Below the pieces are notes generated by a model, which was not told the DNA's origin, made no database searches, and was given only the letters and a program-made list of their open reading frames with translations. A stretch of 64,000 nucleotides of DNA from Oxytricha trifallax (Eukaryota; Ciliophora; Spirotrichea; Sporadotrichida; Oxytrichidae): the NCBI GenBank assembly GCA_000711775.1, contig ARYC01020269.1:1-64000 (forward strand), read 5' to 3'. The position numbers and the translations under genes are program-made. This document shows positions 58,023 to 64,000 of this stretch, in pieces; position 1 is the stretch's first letter, and the number at the start of each line of letters is the position of its first letter.

Positions 58023-58120
58023 ATGAAAATCAGAAAATCTTTGAGAGATCATAACTTTTTAATTCGACAGCAGAGCATCTACTTTTCTGCCTGTAGAAAG
58101 AAAGATTGCACTGTCCTCTA

Positions 58121-58165
58121 ACTAAACAAACACTTCAGCATAAATCTAGCCAGGTCCAAAGAGAT
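58121..58165 (+). repeat. Decayed partial monomer at the array boundary
   Basis: Directly after the last clean satellite base, the blocks CTTCAGC, ATCT and GTCCAAAGA follow in the monomer's order and nearly its spacing (monomer CTTCAGC-TTT-ATCT-9 bp-GTCCAAAGA; here the gaps are 4 and 6 bp). It reads as a diverged continuation of the terminal unit that grades into gene sequence at about 58152-58165. Confidence 0.6.
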
Positions 58166-58314
58166 TCCAATACCTACTTTTATTAGTTTTGACTCAGTTA
58201 ATTTAAATCTATGGGTGTAGACTGAAGAAGTGTCTACAATAGGGCAACACTATTAATATTTTTGGAAATGCAACAGACTTTAACATAGTTAATTACTATG
58301 AGTTTTAACTAAAA
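58152..58314 (+). pseudogene. Fragment 1: partial cadherin-like repeat
   Basis: The frame from 58152 reads IPTFISFDSVNLNLWVQTEE then VSTIGQHY, the proline-start, FISFD and G-x-Y pattern of a cadherin-like repeat. At about 58254 the match moves to the next frame (NIFGNATDFNIVNYYEFQLK, ending at 58314), as if one base were extra or two missing. Together they form the end of one domain. No start codon is expected, because the upstream part of the gene is lost into the array. Confidence 0.6.
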
Positions 58315-58420
58315 GTAAGATGCTTAGTAAAATTAAATTGTGATTATATATGATATCAATAAATTTCTATTAATTTAACATTTAGTAAGGTCATTTAAAA
58401 AATTAAATGTAAAGAATCAG
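58315..58420 (+). other. Candidate intron
   Basis: After the codon AAA at 58312-58314 comes GTAAGA, followed by AT-rich sequence containing a TGA in the upstream frame. Coding similarity resumes in phase at AAT (58421), preceded by CAG; an alternative acceptor is AAAG ending at 58414. Both keep phase 0. Spliced, the protein continues from FQLK to NYGIKVATMTF. Confidence 0.45.
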
Positions 58421-58735
58421 AATTATGGAATCAAGGTGGCGACAATGACTTTCGATTTTGATAATTTTGTTAAGTACCCCGATTGCCCTTAACCTATAAC
58501 TTACAAAGCTTTTGAAGATGGTAAAAGCACTCTTGCTGGGTTTATAGGTTTTAAAGCTTCTTCAAGATAATTTTCAGTTTATTCAATGAATAATAACAAC
58601 GTAAAGAAATATGATATTATCGTAAGAGGATAAGTAACAAATCCAACAAGTCCAACCTACACTTATTTTGAGGAAATATCAATTTAACTAGCGGTAGTAT
58701 CTACTAGTTTTAATAGACCAGTCAAACCAAAACCC
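58421..58735 (+). pseudogene. Fragment 2: cadherin-like repeat
   Basis: Open in the ciliate code up to the inserted element. Recognisable pieces are NYGIKVATMTFDFDNFVKY, then PDCPQPITYKAF, GFIGFKASSRQFSVYS, KKYDIIVRGQVTN and TYTYFEEISIQL. The Cys-Pro-x-Pro-Ile start, the aromatic strand pattern and the F-S-V-Y-S strand resemble other repeats of this ciliate family. The frame ends at KPKP, right where the inverted repeat begins. Confidence 0.65.
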
Positions 58736-58797
58736 TTTAATGAGTTTTATATGTGTTTTGATTGATGAGGATAATGTTGGGGATTAGGGTTTCTTTT
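58736..58797 (+). repeat. Left terminal inverted repeat, 62 bp
   Basis: It starts TTTAATGAGTTTT and contains GTTGGGGATTAGGGTTT close to its inner end, which combines TTGGGG- and TTAGGG-like units. It differs from the right copy at two A/G positions only. Confidence 0.88.
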
Positions 58798-59453
58798 AGA
58801 TCAGAAGCATCATTTTCACTCTTGTTATGAAATTATGAAAGTATTTTATGGTTAATCTTTTTATACTCAACTTGTATGTTATCATGTTTATGCATATATT
58901 ATAGCATATCTATTAAGAAAAGATATGTAGGACTTACATTTTTTTTTACTTTACATTTTTTCCATAAGTTTTCTTATTCATTAATCGTTTTTATGAAATT
59001 AGATGAGTTCATCATTTCAAAAGTTATCCATTTCTGTAATAGTATTTAAGAAATTTTTATCATAAAGTATTTTCAGATTTGATTTTATATTTTCATTTCT
59101 TTTAGCTTGTATTCTTTATTAACATATATTTGTTCAATACAAAAAAGTTTGGAAAATTAAGTAGAGTTAAAATATAAAACATGCAAAAATTGAGTCATTT
59201 AAAGTGGTTTTGTAGATTTAATTTTGTCATGTTTTAGTTTAAAAATTGTTAGAAATGGAAATTAATCTTAAAATTTTGTTTATCTAATGCCACTGAAATT
59301 TTAGACACCTATTTAATATGGGCATCTTATAGAAGGTCAACCTGGTAAAGATACGCGGAGAAAGTTCACAATAACTGCAACAAGTTTCAGAGATAGATAT
59401 CCATTTTAACTTATTAAATTCCATTAAACTAGTACTAAATTTGTTTAAATTTA

Positions 59454-59469
59454 ATTAGTACGTACTAAT
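59454..59469. repeat. Perfect 16-bp palindrome
   Basis: ATTAGTACGTACTAAT is its own reverse complement. It lies inside the element, in a cluster of related GTAC-centred motifs. Confidence 0.9.
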
Positions 59470-59481
59470 CAGTTTAATTTT

Positions 59482-59495
59482 AATTGGTACCAATT
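59482..59495. repeat. Perfect 14-bp palindrome
   Basis: AATTGGTACCAATT is its own reverse complement and sits 12 bp after the first palindrome. The half site TTGGTACC recurs near 59577-59584 and AGTACC-like sites at 59499, 59585 and 59612. Confidence 0.9.
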
Positions 59496-59856
59496 TAATA
59501 GTACCAAAACTTAATTAGTCCTAGTTTTAAACTAATGAAGTTTTAATGGAAAAGTTCCAAAATGGTTCAAACCTAATTGGTACCAGTACCAACCTGAAAT
59601 TATTCTTAATTAGTACCAAAACATTTTAAAAAATGGAGTCCCTAAGAATTAAAAGAAGATGCTTTCATAAAATTAGCTATTCTAATTAAATAAGCATAGC
59701 AAATAATTAGTGTACTATCATTAAAATTTTCCTTGTGAAATCATTTCTACACAGTATCTCTGTAGAAATAGTGATGATCAAAAATAAAATATTAAAGATC
59801 ACAACCATAAAAATAAAAAATTACATTAAATCTAACAACAAAAAAGAAACTAATCA

Positions 59857-59918
59857 AAAAGAAACCCTAATCCCCAACATTACCCTCATCAATCAAAACA
59901 CATACAAAACTCATTAAA
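59857..59918 (-). repeat. Right terminal inverted repeat, 62 bp
   Basis: This is the reverse complement of the left repeat, ending AAAACTCATTAAA at 59918. The host-like sequence GGGTTGAGGTGCAGG follows. Confidence 0.88.
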
Positions 59919-59928
59919 TTTGGGTTGA

Positions 59929-60257
59929 GGTGCAGGAGCTCCAACTTTTACAATTCCCTTAGTAGACTAAATAATGGCCGTTAATACTTTTAAAACTTAT
60001 AATTTGCCAGAGATCACAGACCAAGACGGTGAAGCTTTTACGATAGATCCGCAACTGTGATAGTTGTCAGCTTGGATTGAGTATAAATTTCCTACTTCCT
60101 AAATAAGTCCAGGTTCTAAAAACAATGGCACTTATTTCATCAAAATTATCTTGACAGATAAAAACACTAATCCTATGTCTTCCACTATTTACCTTAATAT
60201 CAAAGTAATTAATAAATCTGTTCTTATTAAATTCTCAAAAGAAAAAAAAAAGATTTT
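59929..60257 (+). pseudogene. Fragment 3: cadherin-like (CADG-type) repeat with in-frame TGA
   Basis: The clearest extracellular domain in the window: APTFTIPLVDQ, then NTFKTYNLPEITDQDGEAF (59983-60039), then QLSAWIEYKFPTSQ, and KNNGTYFIKIILTDKN followed by IYLNIKVIN. The D-x-D-G calcium-type turn and the G-T-Y-F-I strand are characteristic of cadherin-like folds. A TGA at 60058-60060 interrupts it between PQL and QLSAW. In a clean member of the family one residue would stand there. TGA could be a true stop (pseudogene), tryptophan in a variant code, or an assembly error; five nearby Trp codons are all TGG. Confidence 0.7.
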
Positions 60258-60270
60258 GTAATTTTTATAG
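60258..60270 (+). other. 13-bp GT...TAG segment at a frame switch
   Basis: GTAATTTTTATAG separates the frame of fragment 3 from that of fragment 4, and skipping exactly these 13 bases joins the two. A 13-base intron would be extraordinarily short, so a frameshift in the preceding ten-A run (60242-60251) is an equally good explanation. Confidence 0.25.
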
Positions 60271-60565
60271 CATACATCTATTTAAAGTCAGAAATTTTTA
60301 AATAAAAGTGATGACTGAAGAAGAAGCTTCATCATTTTATGGTGTTGATCAAAATGGATAATCTCCTACTGTTATAAAATCAGGGTTTTCTCCAACTCTT
60401 GCAGCTAAGCTAAAGTCTTTTGATTATTAAGGGTATCTAACTATTTAGTTCACAACTGATATTTAAATTTAAATTATATAGACTATTCAACTTTAATTTA
60501 AAAGAGATATTCTAATTCAATAGAACATTTCAGTAATTATTACTAAAAAACATATTTTATCCTGA
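60271..60565 (+). pseudogene. Fragment 4: linker and start of a membrane-proximal repeat
   Basis: Open with the ciliate code to a TGA at 60563-60565. It reads TEEEASSFYGVDQNGQSP, then LAAKLKSFDYQGYLTIQFTT and a stretch rich in Ile and Gln. The K-S-F-x-x-x-G-Y-x-T-I-x-F pattern suggests a beta-sandwich start common to these ciliate proteins. The frame degrades after about 60540. Confidence 0.5.
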
Positions 60566-60686
60566 ATAATTAAAATAATAAAGTAATAATATTTATATTT
60601 TTAATCAAAAGAATATAAATGGAAGGAATTTTTCAAGCAAATGTACTTAATCCTTGATTCTTTTTATGAGACGCCTTCATACATAA
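60566..60686 (+). other. Unassigned stretch between gene fragments
   Basis: AT-rich bases that connect two fragments in different frames. A short open run (KEFFKQMYLILDSFYETP) occurs at about 60623-60676, but I cannot tie it to the family. Confidence 0.4.
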
Positions 60687-60908
60687 ATGAAGCTACTGAA
60701 TATAAAAAAATATGTCTATATATTAATTTCAATTTTTTCAAATCAATTCTTTTTCAATTTTAATGAAAATACTTTAAGATTAAAAATAAAGCCATCTGCA
60801 CAATAAATTGCAAGTGATTTATCATTCACTTGGAAAATATTAAGCTTGGAATAAAATTTAATGACTTTATTCTTAAATTTTACAAATCCTGATGCAGTAT
60901 CTTAAAAG
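60687..60908 (+). pseudogene. Fragment 5: membrane-proximal region
   Basis: Open in the ciliate code; the convincing part is ENTLRLKIKPSAQQIASDLS, then FTWKILSLEQNLMTLFLNFT and NPDAVSQK. The F-T-W start and the LxFTNPxAVS pattern fit the conserved region before the membrane domain as I recall it. It ends in an AAG codon directly followed by a GTAAG donor. Confidence 0.6.
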
Positions 60909-60945
60909 GTAAGAATTTTACCTTTGTTAAATATTGCTAAAATAG
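60909..60945 (+). other. Candidate 37-bp intron
   Basis: It starts GTAAG and ends AAAATAG. It lies in phase 0 between the codons AAG (60906-60908) and AGC (60946-60948), and retaining it would shift the frame because 37 is not a multiple of 3. Splicing joins NPDAVSQK to STDILQLIF, which continues smoothly. This is the best supported intron in the window. Confidence 0.65.
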
Positions 60946-61308
60946 AGCACAGATATCTTGCAATTAATTTTCATGTAAAATGGAAGATTTATTGAGTAAA
61001 GTTCTAATAAACCTATAGCAAGTGAGTTTACAGTGATCATTAGTATTCCTAAGTAATAAGAGCCCTCGGGTAATAAAATATTTTCATTATTAGTTTTAGA
61101 AGGAAATGGTGCCTTGTAAGGTGTGATTAATTCTGCTTCAACATCAATGAAAACTATTATGGTTGGAAATTTAGCTCTAAATAATGTCATGTAAATAATA
61201 TTAGCTTTTAATAATGAATAGGTCAGCTTCACTTTAATACTTATGGGGAATGATAAATGTGATTTAGATAATTTCGCATTTGCCATTATCCAACATAAAC
61301 TTTCCTGA
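60946..61308 (+). pseudogene. Fragment 6: pre-membrane domain
   Basis: A 121-codon reading in the ciliate code: STDILQLIFMQNGRF, EFTVIISIPKQQEPSG, MKTIMVGNLALNNVMQ and FNNEQVSFTLILMGND. It ends at a TGA at 61306-61308. One extra A at 61297-61299 would explain the stop, because the next frame continues NFPENAKINLKQF, a natural extension. The minus-strand frame at 60927-61286 is its antisense shadow. Confidence 0.6.
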
Positions 61309-61477
61309 AAACGCCAAGATCAATTTAAAATAATTTAATTTATTTTTTTAGACTCTTTATGCTTTGATTATTTCAATATCTTAATTTGACATTAAAATCA
61401 CAATAACCTTTATAGATAAACAACAATCTATTAATTATAAATAATTTGTTTCAAGTTAGTAAATAAAAAAAACATGA
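61298..61477 (+). pseudogene. Fragment 7: continuation in the shifted frame
   Basis: It opens with NFPENAK and continues LFFQTLYALIISISQFDI, which fits the short hydrophobic segment expected before the membrane domain. After about 61400 the similarity becomes doubtful, and the frame stops at a TGA at 61475-61477. Confidence 0.45.
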
Positions 61478-61912
61478 GTTTAGAGCGAATTTCAAGAATA
61501 AAATTTAATTCTTGGTTTTATTTCTTCAATATTTCAAGAGGATAATCCCACTAATATATCCTAATTAAATCTTTTAGTTTCTAAATAAATCAAAATGAAA
61601 GTTAATAGTAACTTAAAATTGAGTGTTGGCAAATTCAAGATATATTTATGATAATGCATCAATTACGGTTTTGCAAAGATATTTAATTTCATATCGCAAC
61701 TCTTATGCACAATTCTTCAAAATAATTTTATATTAAAAAATAGTTATAAAAACGATTTGTAATAGTAAGTCTTAAACTAAGCAAGTTTCATGAGCCTTGC
61801 AATTAAATTATAAAAATTTATGCATAATTTATTATGAAATACATTTCATAATAAGTATTGCTTAAATTCTTAATTACATTAGAAATTTTATTTATAAATA
61901 GCTAATTTTTTA
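61478..61912. other. 435-bp stretch with no recognisable coding
   Basis: Strongly AT-rich sequence between two gene fragments, with no long open frame in either code. It ends in a run resembling a splice acceptor (CTAATTTTTTAG at 61902-61913). A large intron, an internal eliminated sequence or decayed coding would all fit. Confidence 0.5.
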
Positions 61913-62321
61913 GATGGGCAATGGCATGAAGAATTATATGCTTATTTAAAGTTAGAAAAGAAAACAGTAATTAATGATAAAAATAAATATAATCTTGCTC
62001 TTAAAAAATATAAAAGTTAAGCTTATACTTTTTTATATTTTGGAAATATAATTTGTTGTTGTTGCTGCTTTAAATTAGATAAAATCACATTTGAATTTTA
62101 AATAATTTAATTTTAAACAAGCCCTTCCAAATATGTATCTCTAAATATATTAAGTAACATTGACTAATAAAGATTTGAGAGGTAAATTTTGCCTTATTAA
62201 AATATGGATACGTAGATATTTGATTTCAGAGAACAAACTCCTCTAAATTCTAGATTTGATGACATGGATATCTTTTAACAAATTATAAAAAACTATAAAA
62301 TTGACTTAACTCATTATAACG
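61913..62321 (+). pseudogene. Fragment 8: region before the membrane spans
   Basis: A continuous frame in the ciliate code. Pieces include GQWHEELYAYLKLEKKT, YLYFGN-like hydrophobic residues followed by five Cys (ICCCCCFKL), then DFREQTPLNSRFDDMDIFQQ and IDLTHYN. The SRFDDMDIFQQ element, just upstream of the first membrane span, fits the family layout. The frame remains open to a TGA at 62411 but loses its match after 62321. Confidence 0.55.
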
Positions 62322-62341
62322 GTATTAGAGCGGAAGCGTAG
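62322..62341 (+). other. 20-bp GT...TAG segment at a frame switch
   Basis: GTATTAGAGCGGAAGCGTAG lies between THYN and NLGSLFYY. Skipping it gives an uninterrupted protein (HYNVQNLGSLFYY). It is either an extremely short intron or the site of a one-base deletion; it is unusually G-rich for an intron in such AT-rich DNA. Confidence 0.35.
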
Positions 62342-63720
62342 TTTAAAATCTTGGCAGTTTATTTTACTACTTAGTAGGCTTAGCCATTGCTAAAACAATT
62401 CTGTATATTATGAGATATTTTGGCAAAAATAGTCCAAGAATGATGAAGATATATGAATTTCTAGGAAGACTGATATTTTTTAATTTAATCTTAAGATTTA
62501 TCCTTGAAGGATATTTAGAATTTGCTATAAACTCATTAATTAATATCGTTTAAATGAATTTAGAAACATCAAGCGATAATTTTTCAGCTTTTTTAACAAT
62601 CATGCTTTTAATTACAAGCATAATTTTCCCGACTTTTATTGTGATATTTTTGAATGTAAAATTTTTAAATCTTCATGAAAATAGTGTAAAATAGAGATTT
62701 GGGTCTTTATACGATCAGCTTAATATAAATAAGAGATCTGCACTACTTTACAATGTATTTTTCTTGGAACGCCGCTTATTATTTGCAATTACTGCTGTAT
62801 TGATGATGGACTATCCATATTTCTAAATTTAAATGTTGTTTTTTCAAGGATTGCTTTTATAAATTTACATTGGGATTGTGAAGCCATTTGAAACAATTTA
62901 GTTTAATCGAATTGAATAATTCAATGAAGTGTGCATATTAGCAGTCAGTTATCATTTACTAATATTTACAGATTATGTTGATGACACAGAAATTCAAGAT
63001 GACTTTGATTATTCTATAATTGCCATAACATTAGTAAACATAGTAGTCAATATGGGAATTATGTAAACTAAAACAATTAAGAAACTGAAAGTTTCGTTTC
63101 ATGTATTTTTGTAGAAGCTAAGAAATTTAAAAGCAATAATTAATAGCATGAAATATCCTGAATCTTAAAGAAAAACTTAATATATGGAAAAACAAGAACC
63201 TTTCTAAAACCAAAATAGCACTGATTTAAAAACTGCGAATCAAACAGTTGATAATATTTCATTAAGTTTATTTATTACTTTTGATCTATATGAAACTAAT
63301 AACCAGCTTATTGAGAATAATAAAGCAGTCTCAACTTAATTGAAGAAGGAGGACTTATCTATTAATTATTATATATAATTTAAATATTTTCTTAATAGCA
63401 ATCTTAAGGTAAAATCAAATAATCAAAATCTGGCAAATACCCAATAGACATTTTTAAAGCAAAATTCCAACAATAAATCTTAAAATATGTTTAATTTAGT
63501 CATTCAATACAATTTTAATAATTTCTTATGTTCAAGCATTTTATTTATAGTAGAATCAATTAATAAATTCCCTAAATCCTTCAGAATTTAAAGGTGGTTT
63601 TAATTAAAAAATATTGTTTTTGATTCCTTCTCTTAAATCGATATATTTGATGAACTATTAACAGGCTTTGAGCTATTAATAAAACCATTTAAGACCTCAT
63701 AAATTTCAACCCTTTAGTGA
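62342..63720 (+). CDS. C-terminal multi-pass membrane domain (uninterrupted segment)
   Basis: About 458 codons stay open with TAA/TAG as Gln and stop at TGA (63718-63720). Hydrophobic segments in order: SLFYYLVGLAIAKTILYIM; LIFFNLILRFILEGYLEFA; FLTIMLLITSIIFPTFIVIF; LLFAITAVLMM after the basic LERR; MLFFQGLLLQIYIGIV; VCILAVSYHLLIFTDYV; SIIAITLVNIVVNMGIM. Between spans 3 and 4 lies RFGSLYDQLNINKRSALLYN, a conserved-looking cytoplasmic loop. The remainder is Gln/Asn-rich and hydrophilic. This is the membrane anchor of the cadherin-like protein; channel-like activity is only a guess. After about 63600 a neighbouring frame gives the more plausible C-terminus, so the end of this frame is doubtful. 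Confidence 0.75.
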
Positions 63721-63997
63721 TTTCTTAAACTATAAAAAAAGAACTCAAAACATTCAAAGTGATTTTAATCAAACTAACTAATATAGTGTATAAGACACAA
63801 ACGCAAGTCAAAGCTAGAAATCTCATAACAACTTATTTACAATGATGAAAAGTGAGCTTTAAAATTAATCCAATCAGCAAACAGATCAGGGATTACTATA
63901 ACAAATCAAATGCAGGTTAACACAAATAATAAGATTTCATACAGTAAATCTAGAATAAAACTAAAAATATGCTAAAAATATAGTAATCATCAAATGA
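63602..63997 (+). pseudogene. Fragment 10: Gln/Asn-rich C-terminal tail in a shifted frame
   Basis: A second frame overlaps the end of the membrane-domain frame and reads NYQQALSYQQNHLRPHKFQ, then PFSDFLNYKKRTQNIQSDF, then a Ser/Asn/Gln-rich tail, ending in TGA at 63995-63997. The switch from the previous frame must lie in about 63600-63690. This gives the likely end of the gene, three bases before the window edge. Confidence 0.5.
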
Positions 63998-64000
63998 CTT

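Larger units (their letters stand above)
1..58120 (+). repeat. 204-bp tandem satellite array, right end captured
   Basis: About 285 head-to-tail copies of a 204-bp unit fill this interval; it is open on the left and stops abruptly at 58120, partway through a monomer. A hand count of one consensus unit gives 71 G+C in 204 bases (about 35%), against about 22% in one counted line of the flank (62041-62100). Most units are exactly 204 bp; exceptions are 202-206 bp with small indels and one 239-bp unit. Neighbouring copies usually differ at only a few bases. Each unit carries an ATG, 60 codons and a TGA. A non-coding, possibly centromeric or heterochromatic, germline satellite is the likeliest reading; the chromosomal role is inference. 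Confidence 0.97.
58798..59856. other. Interior of the inverted-repeat element, no gene seen
   Basis: AT-rich sequence without a supportable coding frame in either the standard or the ciliate code. The right part (about 59420-59630) is dense in GTACC, AATTAGTAC and TTGGTACC motifs. No transposase motif could be recognised. Confidence 0.6.
58736..59918. mobile_element. 1183-bp non-autonomous inverted-repeat element (MITE- or IES-like)
   Basis: Two 62-bp terminal inverted repeats (58736-58797 and 59857-59918) match at 60 of 62 positions. The interior shows no ORF resembling a transposase; the longest frame (59735-59917) is a low-complexity shadow that runs into the right repeat. The element splits the host gene between two halves of a cadherin-like protein. 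Each outer end contains TTAA (58737-58740, 59914-59917), so TTAA or TA target use is possible but not proven. Removing it does not give a clean frame, because a TGA (59926-59928) lies just past the right end in the downstream frame. A germline-limited eliminated sequence is an attractive reading. Confidence 0.8.
58152..63997 (+). pseudogene. Interrupted 3' part of a large ciliate cadherin-like membrane protein gene
   Basis: Fragments translated with TAA/TAG as Gln form one ordered protein: cadherin-like extracellular repeats, a membrane-proximal region, about seven membrane spans and a Gln/Asn-rich tail. From memory this layout resembles the large ciliate surface proteins with dystroglycan-type (CADG) repeats and a multi-pass C-terminus; the ligand or function is unknown to me. 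The 5' end is absent because the satellite array begins. Interruptions are an extra base near 58254, a 1183-bp element at 58736, TGAs at 59926 and 60058, frame changes near 60258, 61298, 62322 and 63600-63690, and unrecognised stretches at 60566-60686 and 61478-61912. A decayed copy and a germline copy awaiting DNA elimination are both possible. Confidence 0.7.

Noticed and set aside
1..58120. CRISPR array
   Set aside because: Units are contiguous 204-bp copies with no short repeat alternating with unique spacers, and the host is a ciliate.
1..58120. Tandem 5S rRNA, tRNA or snRNA gene cluster
   Set aside because: No conserved 5S or tRNA internal promoter boxes or cloverleaf could be found in the 204-bp unit.
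59735..59917. 60-codon Lys/Asn-rich ORF
   Set aside because: It lies inside the inverted-repeat element and ends within the right terminal repeat; it is low complexity with no recognisable domain.
58736..59918. Piggybac-type transposon based on TTAA at the ends
   Set aside because: TTAA is palindromic and lies within the repeats themselves, the termini lack the usual piggyBac start, and no transposase is present; only a non-committal element call is justified.
60927..61286. 119-codon minus-strand ORF
   Set aside because: It is antisense to the better supported plus-strand fragment, which reads as part of the cadherin-like protein in the ciliate code.

Overview
The window has two very different parts. 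Bases 1 to 58120 are one uninterrupted head-to-tail array of a 204-bp satellite, roughly 285 copies, which runs off the left edge. Bases 58121 to 64000 are AT-rich flanking DNA that holds the interrupted 3' part of one large gene, read left to right and split by a 1183-bp inverted-repeat element.

The organism is very probably a ciliate. Between 62342 and 63717 a frame stays open for about 458 codons only if TAA and TAG are read as glutamine (about twenty of them occur in frame) and TGA as stop. A long satellite of this kind and a transposon-like insertion inside a gene both fit germline (micronuclear) DNA. Which ciliate group cannot be settled from the sequence, and no telomere is present.

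Satellite: each monomer has an ATG, 60 codons, TGA and 7 further codons, and 204 is exactly 68 codons, so the frame carries through the array. The differences between monomers are mostly amino-acid-changing and include ones that would be stops in the standard code, so I treat the small ORFs as a by-product and not as genes. Monomers fall into linked sequence classes. There is a homogenised block (26814-30079), a repeated run of types about ten monomers apart near 37.6 and 39.7 kb, rare variants shared between the window's left end and the array's right edge, several monomers riddled with small deletions, and a striking hotspot of 1-2 base insertions at one place in the monomer.

Flank: translated fragments in order show cadherin-like (dystroglycan-type) extracellular repeats, then a membrane-proximal region, then a multi-pass membrane domain of about seven hydrophobic segments and a Gln/Asn-rich tail ending at a TGA at 63995-63997. 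The 5' end of the gene is missing at the satellite boundary. Frame switches, in-frame TGAs and the inserted element make it either a pseudogene or an unrearranged germline copy with eliminated sequences and introns still in place. No RNA genes, CRISPR arrays or bacterial operon features were seen.
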